From: Pseudomonas sp. MF4836
Lineage (GTDB): Bacteria > Pseudomonadota > Gammaproteobacteria > Pseudomonadales > Pseudomonadaceae
Direction of reading: 5' to 3'
Assembly: GCF_002018875.1 (NCBI RefSeq)
Contig: NZ_MVOL01000004.1
Coordinates: 434,001 to 498,000 of the forward strand
Length of the DNA stretch: 64,000 nt
The position numbers and the translations under genes were made by a program. Below are positions 46,558 through 55,788 of the stretch, one piece after another. Each line of letters starts with the position of its first letter. The first letter of the stretch is position 1. The notes beneath the pieces were generated by a model. That model made no database searches, was not told where the DNA came from, and saw nothing but the letters and a program-made list of their open reading frames with translations.

Positions 46558-47199
46558 TCAAGAGCTCCAGGGCGACTGGCGGATCACCTCGACAAAATTC
46601 AGCGGCTTGAAACCGGGCTCGCTGTCCACCAACACATCGGCGTTCACCGTGCCGAAGGTGGTCAAGGGCTTGTGTTTGAAGCCCTCGGCGAACGCACAGA
46701 GGATGCATTCCTTGAAGCCTTCGCCCCGTGGGTGCGCGTGAACCACGGCCTCGCGTTGCGCGGCAGGAAAGGCCGCGTAGTCGATGCCCAGCACGTCCAT
46801 CTCCACACCGGCGGTGACCAGCGCCACGTTCGGCCGCAAATGCTGGGTGACCCCTGGCGTGGTGTGCAGGGCGATGGACAGCCAGACCTGCTCGAGATCA
46901 TCGTCGTTCAGGCCGTAAGGCTGGAGGAAGGCCTTGGCTGCATTGGCGCCGTCCACTTCAAAACGTTGGTCGGCACTGCGCTGGCCTTGGACCAGGCCCA
47001 GGTCGTGGAACATCGCGCCGACGTACAGCAACTCCGGGTTGTAGGCCAGTTGTCGGCGTTCGCCACTCAGGGCGCCGAACAGGAACACCCGCCGCGAGTG
47101 GTGGTACAGCAGGTCGGGCTCGAGGTCGCGGATGTATTCGGTGGTGGCCCGGGCCAGGGCGCTGTCGGGGATCGGGATGCCGGCGATGCGGTTGCTCAT
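46558..47199 (-). CDS. HD-domain hydrolase (cyanamide hydratase-like)
   Basis: 213 residues. HD-superfamily metal ligands are visible: H34 (LLYHHSRRV), H65-D66 (GAMFHDLGL) and a later H112 in ALHTTPGV. The overall pattern (ATTEYIRDLEPDLLYHHSRR, YNPELLYVGAMFHDLGL) resembles bacterial relatives of fungal cyanamide hydratase rather than (p)ppGpp or cyclic-di-GMP hydrolases. The substrate is unknown. Start at 47199 after AGGACCACC. Divergent from a GlxA-type regulator that probably controls it. Confidence 0.85.
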   Translation of the reverse strand: MSNRIAGIPIPDSALARATTEYIRDLEPDLLYHHSRRVFLFGALSGERRQLAYNPELLYVGAMFHDLGLVQGQRSADQRFEVDGANAAKAFLQPYGLNDDDLEQVWLSIALHTTPGVTQHLRPNVALVTAGVEMDVLGIDYAAFPAAQREAVVHAHPRGEGFKECILCAFAEGFKHKPLTTFGTVNADVLVDSEPGFKPLNFVEVIRQSPWSS

Positions 47200-47422
47200 G
47201 GGGTGGTCCTCGGGGGCGGGCGCCGGTGTGGCGCTGATCGATCCAGTCTGTTCCCGAGCCCCAGGGCCGACAATCGAGCCATGGCTGCGATCCCGGCCAA
47301 TCGGCGTGCATTTCGTGCCAGCTCGCTTACTGGCCGGTGATTCGCTAGGGTTATGCCCCTTCGCCCCAGGCTGGCATCCAGCCTCTGGTCCGCCCTTCAA
47401 CTCCCGGCAGGTGATCGATCCC

Positions 47423-48388
47423 ATGGGCAAAAGCGTTGCCATCATCGTATTTCCCGGGGTGCAGTCCCTGGACGTCACCGGCCCCATGGATGTGTTTGCC
47501 GAGGCCAATCGTTTCCTGGCCCCCGAGGCCCACTACCGGTTGCAGGTCATCGGCGTCGAGCGCGGCCTGCTGGCTTGTTCCAATGGGTTGACGCTGCAGG
47601 CGCACCGGCATTTCAGCGAAGCCGACGCTCACTACGACCTGCTGCTGGCGGCGGGCGGGCCGCAGTTGCCGTTTCTGGATTTCGGCCCGCAGTTCGATGC
47701 CTGGCTGCGGCAGGCGAGCCTGGGCGCCGGCGGCTTTGGCTCGATCTGCAATGGCGCGTTCATGCTGGCTCGGGCCGGTCTGCTGGAGGGGCGCACGGTC
47801 ACCACCCACTGGAACGATGCCACGGCCCTGGCGGCGCTCTGTCCCTCGGCCCGGGTCGAGGCCGATCGGCTATATGTGCAGGACGGCGAGCTGTTCACCT
47901 CGGCCGGGGTGACGGCCGGGATCGATTTGTCGCTGTACCTGCTGGCCCGTGATCACGGCGCCGAAGTGGCCCTGAGCGTGGCCAAGCGCCTGGTGGTGTT
48001 CACCCAGCGCGCGGGCGGGCAGTCGCAGTTCAGTCCGTTCCTCACGCCCCATGCCGAAGCGACCTCGGCAGTGGCGCTGGTGCAGCACTACGTGCTGGCC
48101 AACCTCAATGGCGACCTGAACATCGCCGACCTGGCGCGAGCGGCCAACATGAGCGCGCGCAACTTTTCCCGAGTCTTTGCCCGGGAGGCCAAGGTCACTC
48201 CGGCGGAGTTCGTCGAGCGCGCACGGCTGGACGCGGCACGGGTGATGCTCGAAAGCACCCGCGCGCCGCTCAAGACCGTGGCCTATCAGTGCGGCTTCCG
48301 CGATGCCCAGCACATGCGCAGCGTTTTCAACCGCCGCCTGGGGGTAACGCCGCAGCAGTTTCGCCTGAACTTCGCCGCGCCGGCCTGA
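47423..48388 (+). CDS. GlxA family transcriptional regulator (DJ-1/PfpI plus AraC HTH)
   Basis: 321 residues. The N-terminal DJ-1/PfpI-like domain (1-190; VAIIVFPGVQSLDVTGPMDV) has its conserved cysteine C109 in SICNGAFMLA; such domains in GlxA proteins bind rather than process ligands. The C-terminal AraC double HTH (about 220-318) has DLNIADLARAANMSARNFSR and LKTVAYQCGFRDAQHMRSVF. Start ATG at 47423. The 223-bp divergent gap with the HD-domain gene suggests that gene is its target. Confidence 0.92.
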   Translation: MGKSVAIIVFPGVQSLDVTGPMDVFAEANRFLAPEAHYRLQVIGVERGLLACSNGLTLQAHRHFSEADAHYDLLLAAGGPQLPFLDFGPQFDAWLRQASLGAGGFGSICNGAFMLARAGLLEGRTVTTHWNDATALAALCPSARVEADRLYVQDGELFTSAGVTAGIDLSLYLLARDHGAEVALSVAKRLVVFTQRAGGQSQFSPFLTPHAEATSAVALVQHYVLANLNGDLNIADLARAANMSARNFSRVFAREAKVTPAEFVERARLDAARVMLESTRAPLKTVAYQCGFRDAQHMRSVFNRRLGVTPQQFRLNFAAPA

Positions 48389-48405
48389 GTGACCGGCGCC
48401 GGGCT

Positions 48406-50817
48406 TCAGTGTGCCGGACGTGCTGGCAGCAGTTTCAGGGTGCTGCGGGTATTGGCGACGACTTCTTCTTCGCTGAAGTGCGCCTGCTGGTAGACCCCTT
48501 CGATATAGGCTTCGGCCTGGTCCTGGTAGTGCTTGTCGAAGGGCACGCCGCTTTGCCCGACCGGGTTGATGGTCAGGCTGTGGGCCGCGTCGGCGAAGTC
48601 GATGATGCGGCGGGTCGACGGGCCGTAAGTCACCGGCCAGGGCGCCGGGCCAATTTTCGAGGTCTGGTTGTTCGGCACTTCGTGGGCACCGGGCGCGGCA
48701 AACGGGCCGACATTGAGCACCCGCTCCAGGGGCTTCTGCGTGCCCAGCGGGTGGCCGTGGGTCAAGGTGTGGGCATCGCCCCAGCGCCATTGCGCCGGAT
48801 CGTCGCCCAGGGTGCGCTTGAGGTGGTCGATGCTGGCGCGCCAGGCCAGCTTGAGGGTGTGGGCGCGGGTTTCCCGTTGCGGCGTCAGGCGGTTGTCCCA
48901 CCACGGCGAGTTGGCGTCGGCGGTCAGGCGCGGCAGGGCGGCATCGATGACGCGGGTGGTGAGCAGGGTGTCGAACAGCGAGTCACCCAATTTTTCATGG
49001 AAGACCGCATTGGTCAGCTCGAACAGCAACTGGTTGAACAGGGTGGCGCTGGTGGACTGCAGCGGGTAGTCGCCCGGCCATTGCGCCAGTTGCTCCACCA
49101 GTTTCAGTTCCTGGGGATCGCTGACCAGGCTGCGCAGCTCCGGCAGCAGCGGAGCCAGTAAACGCGGACCGTAGGCGGTGGTGGTGCCCAGTTGCAGCTT
49201 CTGGCTGGCGTCGATGTCCCACTTCACGGTTTTGTCACTGAGTTGCCGATCCAGCTGCTGGCCACGGTCGGACAGGTTGTAGTACCCGGGGATCTCCATC
49301 CCGCTGGGCGACACCGGCTGGAAGTTGGCCGACACGATGTAGCCGCGTGCCGGGTTCTCCTCCTGGGGGTTGGCGCTGAACGGGTAGAAGCCGTCCTTGT
49401 CGGCCTGCACGCTGCTGCCGTCGAGGATAAAACCCGGGGTGGCCCCCAGCGGACGCTTGGGCAGCAGGGCCGCGGCCCACCAGCCGATATCGCCACGGGC
49501 GTTGGCCCAGACGATATTCAGGCCGGGCGCCTGGACCTTGCTCGCGGCGTTGCGGGCCTTGGCCAGGGTGTCGGCGCGGTTGAGCTGGTAGAAACCTTCG
49601 AGGATCGGGTTGGGGGTTTCCAGAAACGCCCACCACATGGCGATCGGTGTCTGGCCGGCGTTGGCGCCAAGGGCGTCGTTGACGATCGGACCATGGGGCG
49701 ACTGGCGCAGCACCAGGGTCACCGGGGCCTGGCCCTTGACCGCGATCTGTTGCTCGCTGCTGATGAGGTCGACCCACTGATCGTGGTAGCGCACCTGGTT
49801 GGGGTTGTCCGGGTTGACCTTCTCCGCGATCAGATCGAGGTCGTCGTTCTGGAACATGGTCAGGCTCCAGCCGAAATCCAGGTTGTGCCCGAGGAACGCG
49901 AAGGGCACCAGGGCCTGGTGGTGGCCATAGAGCTCGAAGCCCGGCGCCGAAAGCTGCGCCTCATACCACACCGCAGGCACCGAGAAGCGGATGTGCGGGT
50001 CTCCGGCGAGCAATGGCTTGCCGCTTTTGGTGCGGTTGCCGGCGATCGCCCAGGCATTGCTGCCCTCGAACTGCGGCAGGCCGGCCTCTTCCAGGGCCTG
50101 GCGGCTGAGTTGGGCGAGGGCGCCCAGGCCTTGCCAGTCGCGGGCGGAAAGGGCTGGGGCCGGTGGGTTCTTGTGGCTTGCCAGCACGCCTTTGGGCTGC
50201 CAGTCGAGGTCGAAGACTTTCAGGTAGTCACTGCCCAGTTGATCGCGCACATAGGTCAGCACCGGCTCGGTGCGAAAGGCAGCGGCAAAGCTGTAGGCCA
50301 TGTAGCCGGCGACGCTGATGGTGTCTTCGGCGGTGAAGGGCCGCTTGGGGATGCCCAGCACGTCGAACTCGATCGGGCTGGCGTGGCTGTCCTGATAGTG
50401 GTTGATGCCGTCCAGATAGGCTTGCAGCGCCTTCCAGGCCGGCGACTCCCGATCCAGCGCCGCCACATAGCTGGCTGCCCGTTCGCGAATGCGCAGGCTG
50501 CGAAACAGTTTGTCGGTGTCCAGCAGCTTGGGCCCGAGCACCTCGGCCAGTTCGCCGCGGGCCAGGCGGCGCATGGCTTCCATCTGGAACAGGCGGTCCT
50601 GGGCGTGGACATAGCCGAGGGCGCGGTACAGGTCGGTTTCGTTCTCGGCGCGGATATGCGGTATGCCGCGCTCGTCATAGCGCACGGTGACCGAGCCCTG
50701 GAGGCCTGCCAGTTCGACCTGGCCCTGGCGTGAAGGCTGCTTGCTGTACAGGTACCCGCCGGCCCCGGCGGCAAGGGCGAGGATCAACACGGCGAGTACG
50801 CGCAAGCTGCGTTTCAT
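48406..50817 (-). CDS. hacB: penicillin acylase-family Ntn hydrolase, HacB-like AHL acylase
   Basis: 803 residues with a signal peptide/anchor (LRVLAVLILALAAGAGGYLY). Precursor processing site Gly252-Ser253 (QFEGSNAWAIAGNRT) yields alpha and beta chains, with Ser253 as N-terminal nucleophile. SVTVRYDERGIPHIRAENET marks the start of the alpha chain. In P. aeruginosa the acylase beside the spu genes (HacB) hydrolyses acyl-homoserine lactones; the same position here supports that call. Relatives QuiP and PvdQ act on other amides, so substrate range is not certain. Periplasmic. Ribosome binding site GGAGCCTCC. Confidence 0.88.
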   Translation of the reverse strand: MKRSLRVLAVLILALAAGAGGYLYSKQPSRQGQVELAGLQGSVTVRYDERGIPHIRAENETDLYRALGYVHAQDRLFQMEAMRRLARGELAEVLGPKLLDTDKLFRSLRIRERAASYVAALDRESPAWKALQAYLDGINHYQDSHASPIEFDVLGIPKRPFTAEDTISVAGYMAYSFAAAFRTEPVLTYVRDQLGSDYLKVFDLDWQPKGVLASHKNPPAPALSARDWQGLGALAQLSRQALEEAGLPQFEGSNAWAIAGNRTKSGKPLLAGDPHIRFSVPAVWYEAQLSAPGFELYGHHQALVPFAFLGHNLDFGWSLTMFQNDDLDLIAEKVNPDNPNQVRYHDQWVDLISSEQQIAVKGQAPVTLVLRQSPHGPIVNDALGANAGQTPIAMWWAFLETPNPILEGFYQLNRADTLAKARNAASKVQAPGLNIVWANARGDIGWWAAALLPKRPLGATPGFILDGSSVQADKDGFYPFSANPQEENPARGYIVSANFQPVSPSGMEIPGYYNLSDRGQQLDRQLSDKTVKWDIDASQKLQLGTTTAYGPRLLAPLLPELRSLVSDPQELKLVEQLAQWPGDYPLQSTSATLFNQLLFELTNAVFHEKLGDSLFDTLLTTRVIDAALPRLTADANSPWWDNRLTPQRETRAHTLKLAWRASIDHLKRTLGDDPAQWRWGDAHTLTHGHPLGTQKPLERVLNVGPFAAPGAHEVPNNQTSKIGPAPWPVTYGPSTRRIIDFADAAHSLTINPVGQSGVPFDKHYQDQAEAYIEGVYQQAHFSEEEVVANTRSTLKLLPARPAH

Positions 50818-50922
50818 GGAGGCTCCTGGTTCGATCTTCGAATGCCGTCCGGCTGGACCGCAGACATTTAGCACGGCCCGTCGACGGCTGGGCAGCCCTG
50901 TCCTTGAAAAGTCGGGAATGCC

Positions 50923-51504
50923 CTAGTTCAGAGGGTTCACCGGCCATGGACAATAGCAGCCCACCGCCAGGGTGTGGGTCGCGTCGACCGCGCGTCCTTG
51001 ATGCAGGGCCTGCAGGATGGGTTCGATAAAGCTGTTGCTGGAGTTGCAGGTCAGGCCTTCGCTGTAGGGGCCGAAGTACGCCAGCTTGCCGTTGCGGTCC
51101 CAGATCGCCACGGCCGGGCTGGCGGGGATCTGCTCGGCGCCGGGCAGCGCGGCGATGGGCTTGAGTGCGCTCAGGGTGGCGGGGAGCTGGCCATGGCTGC
51201 CGGGCTTTTGCACGGCGTAGAACTCCACGCCCAGGGGGCCGAAGTGTTCGATCAATTCGCCCAGGTGCTGCTGGTTGCCGACATTGCATGGGCAGGCCGG
51301 GTCCCAGAAGTGCACCAGGCGGATCGCGCCGGGGCCGGCCAGTTCGGCGGGCAGTTGCAGCGGGTCGCCGGAAAACACCGCGGTGTGTTCGCTGAAGGCG
51401 CGCAGGTAGCGGCCCTGGAACCAGTCGTAGGCTGCCCACAGCACCCCGGCGCAGATGAGTGCAAGCAGGCTGGCAAGGAGTGTCGTGCGGTAAGGCTTGG
51501 GCAT
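50923..51504 (-). CDS. DUF6436 thioredoxin-like membrane-anchored protein
   Basis: 193 residues. One N-terminal membrane helix (TTLLASLLALICAGVLWAAY) precedes a thioredoxin-like domain with a CPC motif (C71, C73) in HFWDPACPCNVGNQQH, and LAVGCYCPWPVN at the C-terminus adds CYC. The CxC pair instead of CxxC is unusual for thioredoxins and typical of DUF6436. Predicted periplasmic; redox role inferred. It lies 105 bp upstream of... the acylase start on the opposite side (same strand), so may form a unit with it. Confidence 0.84.
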   Translation of the reverse strand: MPKPYRTTLLASLLALICAGVLWAAYDWFQGRYLRAFSEHTAVFSGDPLQLPAELAGPGAIRLVHFWDPACPCNVGNQQHLGELIEHFGPLGVEFYAVQKPGSHGQLPATLSALKPIAALPGAEQIPASPAVAIWDRNGKLAYFGPYSEGLTCNSSNSFIEPILQALHQGRAVDATHTLAVGCYCPWPVNPLN

Positions 51505-51611
51505 GCGGATCGGTCCTCGAGGTCGCGTAGCTTGCCATGCTTGCCGCGACAGATGAATATCGCAGGCCCATAAAGCCTGTTTTGCGCTTCGCGCCACCTT
51601 TGGAAAGCCCT

Positions 51612-52550
51612 ATGCCTGCGACGTTCGACCCCGATCAATTGCGTGCCAGCCTGCAACCGTTGGCTGCCGCGCAGCCACTGTCGGCGCAGGCGCGGGCCTA
51701 TCAGCGCTTCTACGGGCTGGATTTTGCCCAGCGTGCGACGCCGTTCCGTTGCCGCTTGGGGCGGTTTGAAGTGCCGGGGTTTGAAGTGGTCAGTCAGGTC
51801 TGGTGGCCGGAAAATCCGGTGGCGACCCTGTTTCTGTACCACGGCTATTACGACCACATGGGCCTGTACCGGCACGTGATCGAGTGGGCCCTGGAGCATC
51901 AGTTCGTGGTGATTGCCTGCGATTTGCCGGGGCACGGGCTGTCCAGCGGCGAGCGCGCCAGCATCGATGATTTCGCGGTGTACCAGGCGGTGGTGCAAGG
52001 GTTGTTTGCCGAGGCGCGGTCCCTGGATTTGCCCCAACCCTGGCATCTGTTCGGGCAGAGTACCGGTGGCGCAATCGTGGTTGATCATTTGCTGCATCAG
52101 GGTGAGCAGAGTCCTGCCCAGGGCCGGGTGATCCTGCTGTCACCCTTGGTGCGGCCGCGCTCCTGGGGTTGGTCGATGCTCAGCTATTACCTGCTCAAAC
52201 CCTTCGTCAGCGGGATTGCCCGGCGCTTCAGCGAGAACACCAACGATCCCGATTTCATGCCGTTCCTGCAGGCCGACCCCTTGCAGCCGCAGCGCCTGCC
52301 AACGGCCTGGGTCGGCGCCTTGTCGCGCTGGATCAAACGCCTGGAAGCCGCGCCCCGCAGCCCCCGGCGCCCGTTGATCGTGCAGGGCGAACAGGACATG
52401 ACGGTGGATTGGCGACACAACCTGCAGGTGATCTGCGGCAAATTCGATCAGCCCCAGGTACTGATGCTGCCGCGTGCGCGACATCACCTGGCCAATGAAA
52501 CCCCTGAATTTCGCGAGCAGTATTTCGCCTTCCTCGACCAGCACCTGTAG
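51612..52550 (+). CDS. alpha/beta hydrolase, lysophospholipase-like
   Basis: 312 residues. Nucleophile S150 in the elbow LFGQSTGGAIV, oxyanion region LFLYHGYYDHMGLYRHVIEW, acid in VQGEQDMTVDWRHN and catalytic His near LPRARHHLANE. The lid segment lies between residues 180 and 240. Similar to PldB/monoacylglycerol lipase-type serine hydrolases; the substrate is not deducible. The ATG at 51612 is preferred over the in-frame start at 51537, which overlaps the promoter region shared with the DUF6436 gene. Confidence 0.88.
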   Translation: MPATFDPDQLRASLQPLAAAQPLSAQARAYQRFYGLDFAQRATPFRCRLGRFEVPGFEVVSQVWWPENPVATLFLYHGYYDHMGLYRHVIEWALEHQFVVIACDLPGHGLSSGERASIDDFAVYQAVVQGLFAEARSLDLPQPWHLFGQSTGGAIVVDHLLHQGEQSPAQGRVILLSPLVRPRSWGWSMLSYYLLKPFVSGIARRFSENTNDPDFMPFLQADPLQPQRLPTAWVGALSRWIKRLEAAPRSPRRPLIVQGEQDMTVDWRHNLQVICGKFDQPQVLMLPRARHHLANETPEFREQYFAFLDQHL

Positions 52551-52623
52551 GCGCTGCGGCAGGTCCTTTGGGGCGAGGCAGTTTCAGTGGGGGAAATTTG
52601 CGGCGTCTGTGCGGGACAACGCA

Positions 52624-52671
52624 GCCTGTCGGCAGCGGCTACACATCCGTGCTGTAGCCGCTGCCGCAGGC
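52624..52671. repeat. REP-type palindrome
   Basis: CGGCAGCGGCTAC and GTAGCCGCTGCCG form a 13-bp perfect stem around 11 bases, extended outward by GCCTG/CAGGC. It lies between the hydrolase and the convergent DUF2059 gene and has the same core as the elements at 42136 and 54780. Confidence 0.9.
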
Positions 52672-52724
52672 CCTGTGAAGCGATGCACCTGTAACGGATG
52701 TATTTCGGCAGAGCGGCGACAGGG

Positions 52725-53477
52725 CTATGGGGCGAGGCTGGAGCTGCTTTGGCCGACGGCCAGACCCGCGCGGATGGCGGCGAGGGCGGCCTGGTAGTAG
52801 GCCTTGCCTTCGGTGGATTCGGCGAAGGTCGCGAACTCTTCCAGTTCGGTATCCGACAGGTCGCGATAGACGTACAGCAAGGTGTTGTTCAAATCGGCGC
52901 CGATCTGCTCCATCAGCCGCTGGCGCTGGCCGTTGAGCATGCCCTGGGCCTGGCCACCGCCCAACAGCCCGGGAATCATCTGGCTCAGGCTGTCGGCGGC
53001 CACCCCGGCAATCGCCAGGCTGACTTCGGCACCGGCCTCGCGGGCGGGCAGGGCCTGGGCCAGGTGGCCGATGATCAATTGACGATTGTCACTGGCCTGC
53101 ATCTTCGGCAGGCCCTGGGCGTTCTTGGCCAATTGGTCGCGACGCGTCGCCAGCAGTTCGGCGGCAGTGATTTTGCGTCCCAGGGGCGACTGGAAAAACG
53201 CCAGCGCCGGCTGCGGGTCGGCGAGGTTCTGCCTCAGCTGCGCCTGGGCGCGCCGATCCATCGCCTGGGGGGCGAAGCGTTGGTTGCTGTTGTTCACCAA
53301 CGCCTGGTAGACCGCCGGTGGCAGGCTGTTCTGGTAGCGTTGCTGAGCCGCGGTGAGGGCATCGTTGAAATGCGCGCGTTGTTCTGGCCAGCCGGCGACC
53401 TTGTACAGCTGGTCGAGGCTGTCTGCCCACGCGGGCAAAACGCAGAACATCAACAGTGAAAAAAGCAAACGGCGCAT
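52725..53477 (-). CDS. DUF2059 family secreted protein
   Basis: 250 residues. Signal peptide MRRLLFSLLMFCVLPAWA; the mature helical region (SLDQLYKVAGWPEQRAHFND, then DTELEEFATFAESTEGKAYYQA) shows the DUF2059 pattern. Periplasmic, function unknown. The start at 53477 follows AGGAGTCC; the in-frame start at 53666 overlaps the neighbouring gene and is rejected. Confidence 0.86.
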   Translation of the reverse strand: MRRLLFSLLMFCVLPAWADSLDQLYKVAGWPEQRAHFNDALTAAQQRYQNSLPPAVYQALVNNSNQRFAPQAMDRRAQAQLRQNLADPQPALAFFQSPLGRKITAAELLATRRDQLAKNAQGLPKMQASDNRQLIIGHLAQALPAREAGAEVSLAIAGVAADSLSQMIPGLLGGGQAQGMLNGQRQRLMEQIGADLNNTLLYVYRDLSDTELEEFATFAESTEGKAYYQAALAAIRAGLAVGQSSSSLAP

Positions 53478-53636
53478 AAGGACTCCTGTCAGCAGCCCAC
53501 TATTCTCCGGGGCGAGGCGATGGTTGTCGAGAATTCGTATCAGGATCAGGGTGCAAAGTGTCCGATACCGGTGCGTTGAATTTTTGCGCGGTCCTCCGCT
53601 ACACGGCTCTGTCAGATTCATCTGAGGCTGGATACT

Positions 53637-54269
53637 ATGCGCGCCATGCAAATACCCTCTGATCACCCATTGTTGTTACGTATCGTCGACGACTTGGCCG
53701 CCTGTGGCTGGTCGCAGCAGAATATCTTTCTGCCAGAGGCTCTGACCCTGGAGTTGGCGGCTGAGTGCCGTAAACGTGCAGCCGAAGGTGAACTGGCTCC
53801 GGCGGCAGTAGGGCGCGGGCCATTCCAGGAGATCCGCGAGGGGATCCGGGGGGATCATATCCAGTGGCTCGAACCCGGCCAGGCCGAGGCTTGCGACACT
53901 TATCTGGGGTTGATGGACAGCCTGCGCGTGGCGCTCAATCGCGGCCTGTACCTGGGGCTGGAGGATTTCGAAAGCCATTTCGCCCTGTACCCGCCGGGAG
54001 CGTTCTACCTGAAGCACCTCGACCGTTTTCGCGACGATGATCGGCGCATGGTGTCGGCGGTGATCTACCTCAACCCGGGGTGGCTGCCTGAATACGGTGG
54101 TCAGCTGCGGATGTATCTGAAGGGCGACGTCGAATACGATGTGGTCCCCACGGGAGGCCGGCTGGTGGTGTTTCTATCCGGCGAGGTGCCTCATGAAGTC
54201 ATGCCCGCAACCCGCGATCGCCTGTCGTTGACCGGCTGGTTCCGGCGGCGCGGTAACGAGCCGTTCTGA
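53637..54269 (+). CDS. 2-oxoglutarate/Fe(II)-dependent oxygenase (prolyl 4-hydroxylase-like)
   Basis: 210 residues. The iron facial triad is H127 and D129 (FYLKHLDRF) and H186 (GEVPHEVMP), with R195 (DRLSLTGWF) likely binding 2-oxoglutarate. The double-stranded beta-helix spans about residues 110-205. It probably hydroxylates a protein or small-molecule target, which is unknown. GAGG lies nine bases before ATG 53637; a second ATG at 53646 is possible. DUF523 gene follows after two bases. Confidence 0.9.
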   Translation: MRAMQIPSDHPLLLRIVDDLAACGWSQQNIFLPEALTLELAAECRKRAAEGELAPAAVGRGPFQEIREGIRGDHIQWLEPGQAEACDTYLGLMDSLRVALNRGLYLGLEDFESHFALYPPGAFYLKHLDRFRDDDRRMVSAVIYLNPGWLPEYGGQLRMYLKGDVEYDVVPTGGRLVVFLSGEVPHEVMPATRDRLSLTGWFRRRGNEPF

Positions 54270-54271
54270 TC

Positions 54272-54760
54272 ATGCACAAGATTCTGGTAAGCCGCTGCCT
54301 GTTAGGCCACCGCGTACGTTATGACGGGGGAGCCAGCGGGCCATTCGATCAATTGGCCCATTGGCAGGCCGAGGGGCGGGTGGTTGCCTTGTGCCCGGAA
54401 GTGGCCGGCGGCTTGCCGACACCGCGAGCGGCGGCCGAGATTCCTGGCGGGCAGGGGAGCGAGGTGCTCGATGGTCGTGCGCAGGTACTGACCAGCGACG
54501 GTGAAGACGTCAGTGGCGAGTTTCTGGACGGCGCCCGGCAGGCCCTGGCGCTGGTGCAGCGCCATGGCATTCGCATCGCGGTGCTCAAGGCCCACAGCCC
54601 GTCCTGCGGCAATGTGCTGACGTACGATGGCTCGTTCAGCGGGGTCAAGGTCCAGGGCGCGGGCGTCACCGCCGCGCTGTTGACGCGCCACGGGGTGCAG
54701 GTGTTCAGCGAGTTGCAGTTGCCCGAAGCGGCCGCCGCCCTGGCCAGCCTCGCAGAATAA
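54272..54760 (+). CDS. DUF523 family protein
   Basis: 162 residues. DUF523 cysteines are present: C9 in VSRCLLGHRVRYDG, LCPEVAGGLPTPR, and LKAHSPSCGNVLTYDG. The spread of three conserved cysteines could hold a metal or Fe-S centre, which is inference. Other bacteria fuse DUF523 with DUF1722. Two bases after the oxygenase gene, so both are probably co-translated. Confidence 0.9.
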   Translation: MHKILVSRCLLGHRVRYDGGASGPFDQLAHWQAEGRVVALCPEVAGGLPTPRAAAEIPGGQGSEVLDGRAQVLTSDGEDVSGEFLDGARQALALVQRHGIRIAVLKAHSPSCGNVLTYDGSFSGVKVQGAGVTAALLTRHGVQVFSELQLPEAAAALASLAE

Positions 54761-54779
54761 GACAGCACACCCGTAAGCC

Positions 54780-54880
54780 GTAGCCGCTGCCGAGCGGGCG
54801 AGGCTGCGCTGGCCCTCTGCAACACTGCAAAGACACCAGACAGCCACCGCTTCGGCTAGAACGCAGCCCAGCCGCTACAG
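54780..54880. repeat. REP-type element between DUF523 gene and amino acid-binding protein gene
   Basis: Begins GTAGCCGCTGCCG (54780-54792), the same core as the other two repeats. An inner pair GGCTGCG / CGCAGCC (54802-54808 and 54862-54868) frames the middle, and the end has GCCGCTACAGG. It is more degenerate than the copy at 52624. Confidence 0.7.
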
Positions 54881-54882
54881 GC

Positions 54883-55656
54883 TCAAGGCTTTGGCGGCTT
54901 GCTCGCATCCATGCCGAACCATTTCTCCGACAGCGCCATCAGGCGCCCGTCACTCTTGATGCGCTGCAGGGCGCCATCCAGGCTGGCCTGAAAGGCCGGG
55001 TTACCTTTCTGAAACGGAATCGCCAGGCTCAGCGTGGGGCCGACCTTGGCGCCTTCCTTGACCGGCAGGCGGCTGTCGCGAATGGCATAGGGAATCAGCA
55101 GGCGGTCGCTGATGGCGGCGTCGATCTGCTTGTCCGCCACGTCCTTGAGGGGCTGTTGCGCGTCCGGGTAGCTGCGCAGGTTGATGCCTTCGACGGTCCG
55201 CGCCTGGTCCACGAACTGGCTGCCCTGGGCCACGCCCAAAGCCTGGCCTTGCAGGGCCTGCAGCGTACCCAGCGGGCGCTGTTCTTCCTGGCGCACGATC
55301 AATTGTGCGCTGGAGTAGCTGTAGGGCTCGCTGAAATCGAAACGATCCTTGAGTTCCGGGGTCACTGCTATGTGGTTGATGGCCACATCGTATTTGCCGC
55401 TTTCGACGCCTGGCAGCAAGTCGGCGGCATCGGTGACCACGAAGTCGGCGCGCACATCGAGCTCGCCGGCCAGCAGTTGGCCCAGTTCAACCTCGAACCC
55501 GCTGAGTTTGCCGTCGTCCTTGAAGTTGAAGGGCGGGCTGTTGGCCTCGAGGGCAATGCGCAGCTCCCCACGATCATTGATGTCATCAATCAGTTCGGCT
55601 TGAGCGTAAGTGCTCACAAGGGGTAGCAAAAGTATCAGGCCAGGCAGAAAGCGCAT
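54883..55656 (-). CDS. amino acid ABC transporter substrate-binding protein (type 3 SBP)
   Basis: 257 residues. Signal peptide MRFLPGLILLLPLVSTYAQA, then DDINDRGELRIALEANSPPF, SGFEVELGQLLAGEL, GVESGKYDVAINHIAVTPEL and VAQGSQFVDQA, the usual polar amino acid binding fold. No permease or ATPase gene adjoins, so it works with a transporter elsewhere. In P. aeruginosa the homologous position is annotated as a cysteine/cystine-type binder; that is from memory. ATG 55656 with AAGGAG at five bases; GTG 55662 is an alternative. Confidence 0.88.
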   Translation of the reverse strand: MRFLPGLILLLPLVSTYAQAELIDDINDRGELRIALEANSPPFNFKDDGKLSGFEVELGQLLAGELDVRADFVVTDAADLLPGVESGKYDVAINHIAVTPELKDRFDFSEPYSYSSAQLIVRQEEQRPLGTLQALQGQALGVAQGSQFVDQARTVEGINLRSYPDAQQPLKDVADKQIDAAISDRLLIPYAIRDSRLPVKEGAKVGPTLSLAIPFQKGNPAFQASLDGALQRIKSDGRLMALSEKWFGMDASKPPKP

Positions 55657-55788
55657 GGTCACTCCTTGAATTTATAGGTGCGGTTCGCCGTTCAGGCTCG
55701 CTTTGCTATGGTGTTGAGTGCCTTCGACAACGAATCGCTCCGAAGTTGTCACAAACGTAAAGATTTTGCCGAAAAACTGGAGAAAATA

